Part shown: piece after piece, positions 25,325 to 34,988 of the stretch
Position numbering within the stretch: the first letter of the stretch is position 1
Layout of the letters: every line of letters begins with the position of its first letter
NCBI GenBank assembly: GCA_023402845.1
Contig: JAEYFP010000045.1
Location: 62,001-126,000, forward strand
Length of the DNA: 64,000 nt
DNA from: Bacillota bacterium
GTDB lineage: Bacteria; Bacillota; Clostridia; Lachnospirales; Lachnospiraceae
Reading direction: 5' to 3'
Position numbers and translations under genes: made by a program
The notes under the pieces: model-generated
Told to the model about the DNA's origin: nothing
What the model saw: the letters and a program-made list of their open reading frames with translations, nothing else
Databases searched by the model: none

Positions 25325-27559
25325 TTATCTGGCGATTTGCGTACTCGCGGCAAGGATGCCGTCGTCATTTTTCGTAAAACCCTGTGCGGTTGCAGGACCA
25401 ATCGTCAGTTTAATATAGCGGTGCAGCATGGTGCAGAATTCCGCACGGGTGACCTCGGCCTTTGGGTGGAACTGATTTTTACTGTCTCCCTGCAGAATGC
25501 CCGCCCGCTGAACGTCCGTAACCGCTGTTTGATAGATGCCGCCGATGCCGGAGGCATCCGTGTAGACAACCGCCTCACGGGTCACGGGCAGCGTGTAGCC
25601 GCTTGTTTTTGCAAAGTTTGAGAAAATAGCCGCCATTTCCTCACGGGTAACCGCCCTGTCAGATGCAGACTTCTTATTTCCGGTGTCCTTTCCATATGCC
25701 CATTCCAGATACGGGCGGAAGAAACTGTCCGCTTTTAGATCGGAGAATCCAATTGTCGTGTATGCCTTTACCTCTATGCCCGCCAGTCTGGCAAGGGCTG
25801 TTACAAGCATCCCGCGAGTGATGGGAGCATCCGGTGCAAACGTTATTTTCGATTTGCCAAAGAGAAGTCCTCTTCCGACCGCGTAATCGATGGATTCCTT
25901 GCCCCAATGAGAAGCTATATCCGTAAACTTCGCTGACGGAGCCGTGTAACCCACCCCGTACAGAGAGAAATGTGTGGTCGTAAAAATTACGCAGCCGCTG
26001 CTGCTGTCATAAACAGAGTCTGCGATACGCTGTGTGTTGCCTTTTTCATCCACATAAACTGCATACAGACCTCCTGCAGCCTCATTTTTGCCCGGCGTAT
26101 AAGGAATGGAAACAATTGCTTTGCCTCCGCCCAGATCGGTAATCGCTTTGCCGCCGCCGTTCACAGTAATATCACACACCGGCCTTGTGCCGATCAGCTT
26201 TTTCGCCGCCGCCGAGAGATTTGTTTTCGGCACAATCGTCACAGTCACATTTCCGTTGCTTTGTCTTCGGAGTTCTGCTAATGCCTGCTGATCAAAGCTG
26301 ACAGTAATAAGCGTCCCATTGTTTGCCAAGATGTTTACCCCCGCAGCAGTTGTCGGATTTACATCTGAATTAGCATTGTTACTATTACTATTGCCATTAC
26401 TCTGTGATGATCCAGATTTCGGTTCTAAAGCTGGCTGGGGAGGCAGTTGTACAGGCGCAGCCGAAATTTGGCTGCTATTGCTTCCGATCCCTATCTCATT
26501 CTGTGCACAAACATGAAGCAGATAAGTGCGTCCGTTGGTCAGACCGTTTATCACATAGGAAGAGGTTTCTGAGAAACCATAATACTCGTCATCCAAATAT
26601 ACCCAATAGCTGGTAATCGGCTTACCCCCGTTATCCGGTGCCTCCCACCGCAGAGTAATCTGCCCGTCGCCGGGCGTTGCAGTCAAATTGGAAGGAACAC
26701 CCGGCGAGCTCAGCCTCGTGACACTTCCGGTACCTGCTACATCGTTGCCTGTGATCCGGCTAGAAGTGAGATCTTCATACAGAAAAATCGTTCCACTATT
26801 ATTTACACTTCCGCTGTTGACCAGCTCTGAGCCCTCCTCGTTATAAAGAGCGAGATGCAGCTCCGCACCACTTTTATTATCCAGCGTTCCTTCGTTAGTC
26901 AGCGTATCGCTGATCTTTATGACTCCATGATTGTTTAAAGCTGCACCGGAAGCGTTAGCCATTCGATACGCCTCAATTTCCCCATAATTATGAATCGTCC
27001 CTTCGTTAGCAGGAGAAGTATACCCGACAATTCTTAGCGCTCCCCTATTGGTTATTGTTCCCTGATTTGTCCAAGTTGTCCCACTTCCAAAGTATCCGCC
27101 GGCTTCTATCATAAGCTCTGCGCCAGCGGCAATGCGCAGTGTTCCTGTATCCATACCCAATCTCGCCTGGCCACTTACTGTCAGACTGCCTCCTTCTATT
27201 GCTATGGTTCCTCCACTTGTATATATTGTTCCCCCATTTTGCACCGCTCCCCCGGATTGGATTCTCAAAGTCGATGGCCCATTCGTCCCATAAAGAGGCA
27301 AATATATATCGGCAGGAATCTCCAGAGTTACGCCATCCTTTACTGTAAAATTCCAATTTCCGGCCGATGACCCATTATCAATAGATTCTTCCAACCGAAT
27401 GGTATCACCGCTCCCGGCACTATTCAAAGCAGCTTGAAGGTCATCACCATTCGTGACGGATGTCTGACTGCCTGACACCGGCACCGGCAATACACATAGT
27501 GCGATTATAACAAACAGCGCCACTGCAGGCAATCGGTTAAGTAGTTTGTAATGCTTCAT
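25325..27559 (-). CDS. SLH-domain surface protein with fibronectin type III domain
   Basis: 744 aa. Signal peptide (hydrophobic LPAVALFVIIALCVLPVPVSG, cleavage near residue 30). A beta-helix-like region with N/G-rich repeats (GTIYTSGGTIAIEGGSL, NEGTIHNYGEIEAY) covers about 35-285. An Fn3 domain follows (VPSNLTATPGDGQITLRWEAP) at ~287-370, then a Ser/Asn linker, a domain shared with the giant paralogue, and three SLH repeats (~545-720) that bind secondary cell-wall polymer. The second SLH repeat is degenerate (YGKDTGNKKSASDRAVTREE). AGGAGG precedes the ATG. The last 20 residues replace the cell-wall-binding tail of the paralogue. Confidence 0.88.
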   Translation of the reverse strand: MKHYKLLNRLPAVALFVIIALCVLPVPVSGSQTSVTNGDDLQAALNSAGSGDTIRLEESIDNGSSAGNWNFTVKDGVTLEIPADIYLPLYGTNGPSTLRIQSGGAVQNGGTIYTSGGTIAIEGGSLTVSGQARLGMDTGTLRIAAGAELMIEAGGYFGSGTTWTNQGTITNRGALRIVGYTSPANEGTIHNYGEIEAYRMANASGAALNNHGVIKISDTLTNEGTLDNKSGAELHLALYNEEGSELVNSGSVNNSGTIFLYEDLTSSRITGNDVAGTGSVTRLSSPGVPSNLTATPGDGQITLRWEAPDNGGKPITSYWVYLDDEYYGFSETSSYVINGLTNGRTYLLHVCAQNEIGIGSNSSQISAAPVQLPPQPALEPKSGSSQSNGNSNSNNANSDVNPTTAAGVNILANNGTLITVSFDQQALAELRRQSNGNVTVTIVPKTNLSAAAKKLIGTRPVCDITVNGGGKAITDLGGGKAIVSIPYTPGKNEAAGGLYAVYVDEKGNTQRIADSVYDSSSGCVIFTTTHFSLYGVGYTAPSAKFTDIASHWGKESIDYAVGRGLLFGKSKITFAPDAPITRGMLVTALARLAGIEVKAYTTIGFSDLKADSFFRPYLEWAYGKDTGNKKSASDRAVTREEMAAIFSNFAKTSGYTLPVTREAVVYTDASGIGGIYQTAVTDVQRAGILQGDSKNQFHPKAEVTRAEFCTMLHRYIKLTIGPATAQGFTKNDDGILAASTQIAR

Positions 27560-27603
27560 TTAATAAAACCTCCTAATAGTAGTAGTAGAGTAGTTACAGC
27601 TAG

Positions 27604-27645
27604 ATTATAAGAATTTTTCTGCACAAATAATAGTACCTAAACTGC
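27604..27645 (-). promoter_or_regulatory. Promoter with LytTR-like direct repeats ahead of SLH gene
   Basis: Minus-strand TATAAT at 27609-27604; 14 bases upstream starts a 23-base block (27623-27645) aligned with the direct repeats at 34857-34879 at identical distance from the -10. The copy is diverged but keeps the GTAC and AAAC cores. Confidence 0.5.
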
Positions 27646-27659
27646 TCCCTTATCCAACA

Positions 27660-27785
27660 AAATCAGCACTTGACAAGCCGGGAATAATGTGATTGTTTCC
27701 CTTTTGTTTTTGTGATAGATTAGATAATAATCTATCAAATGATGGAGACCGCCTTGGAAACACCACTTAAGATAGCCATCCGGAA
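27660..27785 (+). pseudogene. Remnant: promoter, leader and first codons of a LytTR regulator
   Basis: From GCACTTGACA (27666) to about 27780 this stretch mirrors the promoter and 5' end of the LytTR gene at 34989. A TTG at 27754 begins LETPLKIAI, against TTG-METPLNIAV in the intact gene, with TGGAG as ribosome site. Similarity stops after ~9-10 codons, and the 3' end of the giant SLH gene begins ~30 bases later. The remaining frame is only 32 codons long. A perfect 9-bp hairpin (GATAGATTA / TAATCTATC, 27714-27736) occupies the old -10 region. Confidence 0.7.
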
Positions 27786-27812
27786 GAGTTGGAGTATCTT
27801 TCCAGTTTACAG

Positions 27813-30800
27813 TTACTTGGTTTTCCTCATGCCGTTTTCATCGACCTCGTAATCGTCGATTTTGATGCTCCTGGCAAGAGAACCGTCGGCATTGAAGAAA
27901 TATTTCTTGCCGCCGATGATCTGTGTGCCGGTGAGAGCCTTGCTGTCCTTGTAATACAGGTATTGTCCGGCGTCGTTCTTCGCCCAGCCCTGTGCCGTAT
28001 CCGGGTCAATGGTCAGCTTGATATAGCGGTGGAGCATAGAGCTGGCTTCGGCGCGGGTGGCGCTGGATTTGGGATTGAACTTATTGCCGGTGCCGCCCAT
28101 CATGATACTTGCCTGTTGCATGGCGGTAACCGCTGTTTTGTAAGCGCTGCCGATGCTGAACGCATCCGCATAGGTTGTTGCGGTTCGGGTCACAGGCAGG
28201 GTGTAGCCGGTGGCTTTTGCAAAGTTTGCAAAAATGACCGCGATTTCCTCACGGGTGATGGCTCGGTTGGGTTCAAATTTGCCGTTGCCTGTACCCTGCA
28301 CAATGCCTTTTTTGTACGCCCATTCAATATAGGGCCGGAAGGCGCTGCCAAGGGTCACATCGGTGAAGCTGTTTGTGGCGTATGACTCGGTATCCACACT
28401 CGCCAATCTGCCGAGAGCTGTCACCAGCATTCCGCGAGTCATGGCTGTGTCAGGCGCAAAGGTGGTTTCCGCCGTACCGGAGAGCAGCCCTCTGCCGACA
28501 ACATAATCAATGGATTCCTTTGCCCAATGGGTTGTAATATCCGTAAACTTTGCGGACGGTGCAGTATAACCAACGCCGTACCGGGAGAAATGTGTGGTAG
28601 TGAATATCACACAGCCGCTGTTCACATCGTAAGCGGAACCTGCGATGCGGGTGGCATTGCCCTTTGCGTCTGCATAGACCGCATACAGGCCTCCGATTGC
28701 TTCACTCTTGGCTGGGGTGTAAGGCACGGAAACCGTAGCCGTACCGCCGCCGAAGCTGCTAACCGTTGCGTTCTTGCCGTCCTTAGTATAGCTTACTGTC
28801 AGGTCATAGACCGGACGTGTGTCGATCATGGTCTTGGCCGAAGCAGCTAGCTTGGCATTGGGTACGATAGTGATGCTGATATTGCCGCTGCTCTGCTTCT
28901 GAATTTCCGCCAGTGCCTTGGTATCAAAGGATACCGTCACGGGGGAGCCGTTCAGCTCAAGGCTGGTTACTCCTGCGCTGACAAGGCTGTTGAGGGAATT
29001 GCGGGGCAGATTTACTGTCAGGGCGGTTGCGCCCTTGGGCATGGTGACATTCAGTGCAACGGTGGTGCCGTTCGCGGTTTTGCCCTGCGCTTTTGCATCA
29101 GCCTGCGCCTTGGCGATAGCATCTGTTACAGATCTCTCAGGGATAGATGCATTTGCAGAGCCGTTTCGGCCTGCGGCCGCCGTTACCGGAACCGCCGCCG
29201 TTACTGGCTGGTTCGGGGTCTTTGCGGGTGTGGCTGCGGCCGATGTTATCGTGCTGCCGGAGCTTCCGCCGGAGGACGAACCGCCTCCTGAACCGGAACC
29301 GCCGCCATTTTGCTTATAATTCGCCGTGACGCAAACCGCCGCTCCCGGCATTACAAAGGTGGTCGTGCTTGCCGAGCTGTCGGTAAAGGTCACATTGCCG
29401 GTAGTGGTGCTCCAGCCGGTAAAGGTATACCCGCTGCGGCTGCTTGCCGTGATGGTTACAAGCTGCCCCTCGCTGTAGCTTCCACTGCCGGTGCCATTTA
29501 TCACCATTACAGGATAGACCGCATTTACCACGGTCAGTCTGCCGTTTGTATAGGTGACAGAATAACTATCAGAATTGGTGAGATTTCCTCCGCTAATAAG
29601 GATGTCAAAATTGCCAACCGTATTGGGAACCGCCGCCGTGGTGGATATCGTGGGATCCGTGAAGGTATCACCGTTCACCAGACCATTGACCGTATGAGTA
29701 AGCTCCGGCATTGCCGAACCCTTGATGATGTTCAGCTTGTCTTCTGCCTTGACGGTAAGTGCTTTTTTCCCAATCGTCAAGCTGACAGATGTGGTAGCTT
29801 CATTATAGATGCTGTCCTGCGCCTTGGCGGCTGTGATGGAAACTGTGCCCGCCTTGTGAATGGTGGCTGTGTTGCCGGAAATGCTGAGAACAGCCGGATC
29901 GGAGCTTTCAAAGGTTACGGCTCCCATACCGCTGCCGCCGGAGGTTGCCAGCGTAAAACTGCTGTCGCCGTAGGTCTTTGCACCGATATTTACGATGGAC
30001 AGCGGTGTTTGAATCTGCTTGCAGGTATCAAAGGTAACCTCTTCACTCGTAGCGGTATCATAGTTTTCGCTGCCGCTGTAAACCGCTTTCACCTTGTAAA
30101 CCTGCTCGGCAAGCCCTGTCCATGTAAAGGTGGCTGTGTCGGTGGAAAGGGGGGCAGAACTACCAATGCTAACTGTTCCGCCGTCTGTGGTATTCAAAAA
30201 CTGTACCATGCCGGTGGGCATTTCGCCGTTTGTCACGCCGGTTACCGTGGCTGTCAGCACCGCCTGCCGGCTTCCGGAATCGCCGGATACCACTGCGTTC
30301 ACGGTTATGCCGGGAGTTGCCTTGATTATGGTCAGATCAACTGTTTCTGCGGTGCCTGTAATGGTTTCATAGTTCTTTGCGGTGGCTTCATTTGGCGTAA
30401 AGGTTACTTCATATCCGATGTTGCTAACCGTTGGAACCGTTTCCCCGTCTGACCACGCAAAGCCGCCGTACTCAATGCTGCCGCCGGTTAAACCACTTTC
30501 AGACAGCTTTTGTCCATAGGTGATGCTGCCTGCCGTCGGGTAGTTGATGGTCGGAGCCGCCGCCTTGCCAATCGTAAGGTCGTAGGTTGCGCTGACGCTG
30601 TTATAGTTGTTATCCGCCGCCTTGACTGCCGTCACGGTCACGTTGCCCGCGCCAAGTATTGTGGCAGTGCTGCCATCAATGGAAAGCACGCCGTTGTTGG
30701 CCGGTACAGTATAGACCACTTCACCTGTGCCGATGCCGCCGGTGGTTTCAAGCGTAAAGGCATTGTCCCCAAAACGCTTGCCGGTGACCTCGGTAATGGA

Positions 30801-33800
30801 TATTGTCTGCACCGCTTTTGCTATTGTAATTTCATAGGCTGCGGAGGTTTCGTTATAGTTTGTACTTGCCGCCTTAGTGGCCGTCACGGTCACGGTGCCT
30901 GCACCGAGTATGGTGGCGGTGCTGCCGCTGATGGAAAGTACACCGTTGCTGTCCGGGACAGAGTAGGTGACTGCGCCGTCATCGCTGCCGCCGGTGGCTT
31001 CAAGCGTAATGGCACCGTCCCCAAACGTCTTGCCGGTGACCGGAGTAATGGAAAACGCAGCTTGATTCGCTCTCTTAATGACATAAGTCGCTGTTTTTGT
31101 GCCTGTATAGTTACCCTTACCGGTAAAGGTCATGGTAACGGTTCCGGCATTGACGCCGGAGCTGGCTCCGCCGGTATCTGCGCTGGTAATGACGGTCTCA
31201 TAATCGGTCCCTTGGGCAAGGAGGCGATCATACAAGGTTACGCTGACAATGGACGGCTCCTTTTTTGTGCCGTCATAGGTTGCTTCCGTAAAGCTGAGTG
31301 TAATCACGGCATTACTTATATTGGACATATCCCGCAAAACCTGTGTGTTCTTCCCGGATATCCGTTGATACTCTGCCGAAAGGTTCTGATCGCCTGTGAC
31401 AAATGAGACTTCTTCTTTTTCAGAGGAGGATGGCAGCCATATATGGAGTTTTGACGCGCTGTCAAAGTACATATCCTTTATCCCATATACGCCTGCCGCT
31501 GCATCCGGCATGTTTGCACAATCAATTCCGGCAATTTTTCCGGCGGAAACCATGCGATTTGCTTTTGACTCGGAGAACAGTTCATTCAAATAGACAGGCA
31601 GACTTCCGTTTGTGGGCTGGCTGCTCATTTGTGCATTGACCGAACCGCCCGTGATCACAATGCTGTTACTGGCAATACCGGCGCCGCTTCCCTTTGACTG
31701 TGCTATGACCGTACCGCCGCTAATCTCGGCAGTGTCTCCAATGATGCCCGTTCCATCTCCTTCCGCCGTTGCAGTCAGCCTGCCGCCTGTGATGGCTGCA
31801 TTGCCGGTGATTCCGTTCCCGCCTTCTTTGGCGGTGATGTTCAGTTTACCCCCGCTCATGGTCACGTCCCCATGAATTCCGCTGTAACCGCTGCCGCCTG
31901 TCACATCAATTGTTCCTCGAGCTGTCAGGTCGAAGTGCACCTTTCCGTAAATCGCGGGCGCATTGCTTCCTTTTAGAGAAAGGGGATAGTTGTAATAATC
32001 CACACTTTGCTTGGGTTTTATTTGCAAGCTGGCTGTATCCGCAACATAAATGGCTTGCCCAAATGACTCACGATCTTCTGTTTGGCCGCTCGATAAAGAA
32101 TTACTGACATCGTAACTATTATTGTTAAGAATTAGAACATTTTCCCCTTTGAGGAAGTCAAATACGCCCCGGCTTTTTTCTGAATTGGAGCTGTCCTCAT
32201 GATTGTTCGCCGTTTTCAAATCTGCATCGGAAAGTGTAATCGTATTATTTCCACGGCAAACAAACGCAACGTTTTCCATGTCTCCGTTAATTCTTAATTC
32301 GCTATTCTCGGGGAGCACAATGGTCTGTGCCGTATCGGGCATATAGGCGGCCTCAAATGAAATAGAGTCGATACTTCCATTCAAAACGCCTTCCTTAAGG
32401 TAGCTCCAGTATGTTTCCGTCCCCATCAGCATCGTTTGATTTTGGGCGGAGGCCACCCGCTTATATTCTGCCGAATAGGTCAAGCCGCCCTCTAACGTTA
32501 CAGAAACTACTTCTTTGTCAGAAGATGCGGGAAGCCAGAGGCTGAGTATTGTACTAAGCGGACGCATTTTTACATCCTTAATACCATAGCCCGAAGCCAG
32601 TGGGAATTGCTCTGTAAATGCCACTCCGTTGATGAAGCCGCCGACAATCTTCCGGTCTGTTGCATAGCTGTCAAAGTATAATCTATTCAGATAAAGCGGC
32701 TGGTTGCTGCTGTTTTTAGGAGCAACACTGCTTCCATCTTTTCCGACGGGATATAGGCCGTCACAGTCTATATGACCGCCGTTTATAATAATTGTTCCCG
32801 GCGTTCCGGGCGTTCCTGACGTACCCGAGGGGACATAGCCGCCGCCGATTCCTACATAGCTGTTCTTCACTAAGATCATTCCGCCATTGATGGTGATTGC
32901 ACCGCCGGAACCGCTCGTTCCTGATTTCGAGCTGCCGCCTCCGATCCCGGTGCTGTTTTCACAATCAATGCTGATATATCCGCCATTGATTGCAATCGTT
33001 CCACCGGAGCCCCCGGTAGCGCCATTGGATGTAGCGCCCCCGCCACCAATTCCGGCGCCATTCTTATTGCCGCTGATACTGAGTGTTCCTCCGTTGATCG
33101 TAATACTTCCGCCATTTCCGCCTTCCCCGCCGCCGCCGATTCCCGCAGCATAGCTGTTGGTTGTTTGCTTGCATGTTATCTGACCGCTATTGATCGTAAC
33201 GGAACCGGCGTTTTGTTTATAGCCGCCGCCGATTCCGGCACCATAGCCGCCTGTTGCCGTCAGCTTGGCATCCTCATCCACGGCCTCAATAACCAATCCG
33301 GCCCCCTCGGGGACGCCCACCGCGGCCCCATAGCCGTTGAGGTTCGCAAATTGTCCATTCTCTATTTTATTTCCGCTTCCTTTGATCGTCAGTTTATTTC
33401 CGGTTCCGGTAAAATGCAAGGGAGAATAGCCTTTTACATCTGTTGTCTCCGCTTCCGTCCGAGATGCTGATTTAAGGTTCAGATTATCAATCGTAATATT
33501 GTTGCCGCTGCCAAATACAAGCGCTGTGTAAGTGCTTTTCCCTGTAAACGTAAGTGTTCGGTTATTTCCCACAGTAAAAGTATATCCGGAAAATATTGCA
33601 GGTTCCGGAACGTCGCCAAGCAGTTCCGTCAGGTTCAAAACCGAGCCATTCTCGGCGGCATCAATAACCTCCTGTACCTCAGTCGGTGTCGTAGGCGCGG
33701 AAGCCATGGCGCGCCCAAAAGCCGTCATCGCCGTTACCGCCACGGTGATTTTGGGTGCGCTCACATCCTCCGCAAGGGTATAGCCATCGCCAAGCTGTGG

Positions 33801-34460
33801 GGTGAAAACATATTCGCCCGGTTGTTCCGTATCGCCGCCGGGGCTATATTCCGGCACGGATGTCCATGTTACCGGCACCTCCGCTTCTTCGCCGTCCACC
33901 GTGGCAGAAAGCGACGAGAGAAGGTTTATTCCGGAAAGGGGCGTGCCCAGTGCCACGCTCTGCATGGCTGTGGATTCCTCCAGTGCGGTAAAGGCGGTGA
34001 TTTCGCCGCCTGTCTGTGGCGGGGTTTCCTCATCCTGCACCGTCACGGTGATTTGAGGGAGGGCAGCATTGAGCGTATAACCCTCAACCTCGGCGGTGAA
34101 GTTGTATGTATCAACCATATCGCCGCCATACTCCGGCTCGGATGTCCACCGCACCGGAATCTCAACGGTAATTTCCGTTTCTACCGGTTCGCCGGATTCC
34201 TGCACAGGCTCGTCCGCATCTGCCGCCACATCGACACGCACAGTAGCATTCAGCGTATCCGGCAATGCCAAATCCTCCAGAGAAAGGCCAAGGGACACTT
34301 GCCGGTCTGCCGTTTCCTCCGGCAATGCTTCAAAGGCGATAATCTCGCCGCTGTTTTCCGTTGCTGTATATGCCAATACGGATACCGGCGTGGTTCCCAG
34401 CGCCATGACAAGGGCTAAGCCCATTGCCAACAGCCACTGGTGTGGTTTGTATTGATTCAT
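27813..34460 (-). CDS. Giant SLH-domain surface protein, multi-Ig/MBG repeats
   Basis: 2215 aa. Signal peptide ends ALA-Y near residue 30. Two Ig-like repeats (each with VPVTWTS/PVRWTS and a final ITVTV/ITVAV) lie at ~35-245. A Gly-rich beta-helix region with repeated GAGIGGG and SITINGG units spans ~350-560, and a related one ~700-1000. Three ~85-residue Ig/MBG-like repeats follow (VTGKTFGD, VTGKRFGD, IGAKTYGD), then an InlB-B-like repeat (GYTFTGWSTTTGNV), a Gly/Ser linker, the domain shared with the 744-aa paralogue, three SLH repeats (~1962-2150) and a choline-binding-like tail (GGKKYFFNADGSLA). It is anchored to the cell wall and probably binds host or matrix glycans. GGAGGG ribosome site. 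G+C-rich. Confidence 0.88.
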   Translation of the reverse strand: MNQYKPHQWLLAMGLALVMALGTTPVSVLAYTATENSGEIIAFEALPEETADRQVSLGLSLEDLALPDTLNATVRVDVAADADEPVQESGEPVETEITVEIPVRWTSEPEYGGDMVDTYNFTAEVEGYTLNAALPQITVTVQDEETPPQTGGEITAFTALEESTAMQSVALGTPLSGINLLSSLSATVDGEEAEVPVTWTSVPEYSPGGDTEQPGEYVFTPQLGDGYTLAEDVSAPKITVAVTAMTAFGRAMASAPTTPTEVQEVIDAAENGSVLNLTELLGDVPEPAIFSGYTFTVGNNRTLTFTGKSTYTALVFGSGNNITIDNLNLKSASRTEAETTDVKGYSPLHFTGTGNKLTIKGSGNKIENGQFANLNGYGAAVGVPEGAGLVIEAVDEDAKLTATGGYGAGIGGGYKQNAGSVTINSGQITCKQTTNSYAAGIGGGGEGGNGGSITINGGTLSISGNKNGAGIGGGGATSNGATGGSGGTIAINGGYISIDCENSTGIGGGSSKSGTSGSGGAITINGGMILVKNSYVGIGGGYVPSGTSGTPGTPGTIIINGGHIDCDGLYPVGKDGSSVAPKNSSNQPLYLNRLYFDSYATDRKIVGGFINGVAFTEQFPLASGYGIKDVKMRPLSTILSLWLPASSDKEVVSVTLEGGLTYSAEYKRVASAQNQTMLMGTETYWSYLKEGVLNGSIDSISFEAAYMPDTAQTIVLPENSELRINGDMENVAFVCRGNNTITLSDADLKTANNHEDSSNSEKSRGVFDFLKGENVLILNNNSYDVSNSLSSGQTEDRESFGQAIYVADTASLQIKPKQSVDYYNYPLSLKGSNAPAIYGKVHFDLTARGTIDVTGGSGYSGIHGDVTMSGGKLNITAKEGGNGITGNAAITGGRLTATAEGDGTGIIGDTAEISGGTVIAQSKGSGAGIASNSIVITGGSVNAQMSSQPTNGSLPVYLNELFSESKANRMVSAGKIAGIDCANMPDAAAGVYGIKDMYFDSASKLHIWLPSSSEKEEVSFVTGDQNLSAEYQRISGKNTQVLRDMSNISNAVITLSFTEATYDGTKKEPSIVSVTLYDRLLAQGTDYETVITSADTGGASSGVNAGTVTMTFTGKGNYTGTKTATYVIKRANQAAFSITPVTGKTFGDGAITLEATGGSDDGAVTYSVPDSNGVLSISGSTATILGAGTVTVTATKAASTNYNETSAAYEITIAKAVQTISITEVTGKRFGDNAFTLETTGGIGTGEVVYTVPANNGVLSIDGSTATILGAGNVTVTAVKAADNNYNSVSATYDLTIGKAAAPTINYPTAGSITYGQKLSESGLTGGSIEYGGFAWSDGETVPTVSNIGYEVTFTPNEATAKNYETITGTAETVDLTIIKATPGITVNAVVSGDSGSRQAVLTATVTGVTNGEMPTGMVQFLNTTDGGTVSIGSSAPLSTDTATFTWTGLAEQVYKVKAVYSGSENYDTATSEEVTFDTCKQIQTPLSIVNIGAKTYGDSSFTLATSGGSGMGAVTFESSDPAVLSISGNTATIHKAGTVSITAAKAQDSIYNEATTSVSLTIGKKALTVKAEDKLNIIKGSAMPELTHTVNGLVNGDTFTDPTISTTAAVPNTVGNFDILISGGNLTNSDSYSVTYTNGRLTVVNAVYPVMVINGTGSGSYSEGQLVTITASSRSGYTFTGWSTTTGNVTFTDSSASTTTFVMPGAAVCVTANYKQNGGGSGSGGGSSSGGSSGSTITSAAATPAKTPNQPVTAAVPVTAAAGRNGSANASIPERSVTDAIAKAQADAKAQGKTANGTTVALNVTMPKGATALTVNLPRNSLNSLVSAGVTSLELNGSPVTVSFDTKALAEIQKQSSGNISITIVPNAKLAASAKTMIDTRPVYDLTVSYTKDGKNATVSSFGGGTATVSVPYTPAKSEAIGGLYAVYADAKGNATRIAGSAYDVNSGCVIFTTTHFSRYGVGYTAPSAKFTDITTHWAKESIDYVVGRGLLSGTAETTFAPDTAMTRGMLVTALGRLASVDTESYATNSFTDVTLGSAFRPYIEWAYKKGIVQGTGNGKFEPNRAITREEIAVIFANFAKATGYTLPVTRTATTYADAFSIGSAYKTAVTAMQQASIMMGGTGNKFNPKSSATRAEASSMLHRYIKLTIDPDTAQGWAKNDAGQYLYYKDSKALTGTQIIGGKKYFFNADGSLARSIKIDDYEVDENGMRKTK

Positions 34461-34524
34461 ATGCGAATCCCTCCTGTTTTTCGTTTCATTTTCTTCTTAT
34501 GCCGCAGGGCAGGTGTCGGTACGG

Positions 34525-34761
34525 TCAACGCACATCACCCCTTTCGCTGCGGTAGGCCGCGCAAACGCTTTGTATCACAAGCAGGCTTTTGGGGCCGATA
34601 TTGCGGATTTGCTCTATCTTTTCCGGTTCCTGTTCCAGCATCGCGCACAGGGTATCCATATCCCGCAGCCCGCTTCGTGCAAGCTGGGTGCCGGTTCGTT
34701 CGGCAAGCCACGGACTGTCTGCCGGATGGCTCTTAAAGTATTGGCGCACATCCTGCGTCAT
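34525..34761 (-). CDS. Small helix-hairpin-helix protein (RNAP alpha-CTD-like)
   Basis: 78 aa. The C-terminal half, LRDMDTLCAMLEQEPEKIEQ then IRNIGPKSLLVI, follows the alpha-CTD/HhH pattern (L..IRN.G.KSL). GGGAGG sits 8 bases before the ATG, and the gene ends 64 bases before the giant SLH gene in the same direction, so I consider it real and co-transcribed. A DNA- or polymerase-contact role is inference. No membrane segment or signal. Confidence 0.7.
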   Translation of the reverse strand: MTQDVRQYFKSHPADSPWLAERTGTQLARSGLRDMDTLCAMLEQEPEKIEQIRNIGPKSLLVIQSVCAAYRSERGDVR

Positions 34762-34837
34762 GGTTTTTTCCTCCCTTTTTCTGATTGGATGCAGGCGTTA
34801 TCACATCATAGAGTGGTTGTCAAGCTCCTACATTAAA

Positions 34838-34879
34838 ATTATAAGGGTTTTTTTGCATCAAAACCAGTATCGAAACAGT
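34838..34879 (-). promoter_or_regulatory. SLH-operon promoter with LytTR-like direct repeats
   Basis: Minus-strand TATAAT (34843-34838). Starting 14 bases upstream are two imperfect direct repeats, on plus ATCAAAACCAGT (34857-34868) and ATCGAAACAGT (34869-34879), overlapping the -35 region. LytTR activators bind such 9-12 base direct repeats beside the -35. Confidence 0.5.
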
Positions 34880-34926
34880 GTGACTCTCCAACGAAATTAG
34901 CACTTGACATTTTGATTAATCCGTGC

Positions 34927-34955
34927 TTGTTGCTTTCCGCGATTTATGGTAGAAT
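34927..34955 (+). promoter_or_regulatory. Promoter of LytTR two-component genes
   Basis: TTGTTG (34927-34932), 17-base spacer, TAGAAT (34950-34955) with TGG just before it. The TTG start lies 34 bases on, after GGGAGGGG. Confidence 0.5.
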
Positions 34956-34988
34956 GAAATAAGCAAATTACCGAAGGGAGGGGATGCG

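Noticed and set aside
29310..30452. A 380-codon plus-strand frame opposite the giant SLH gene
   Set aside because: It mirrors codon structure of the real gene (G+C-rich, repeated domains) and has no ribosome site or recognisable fold.
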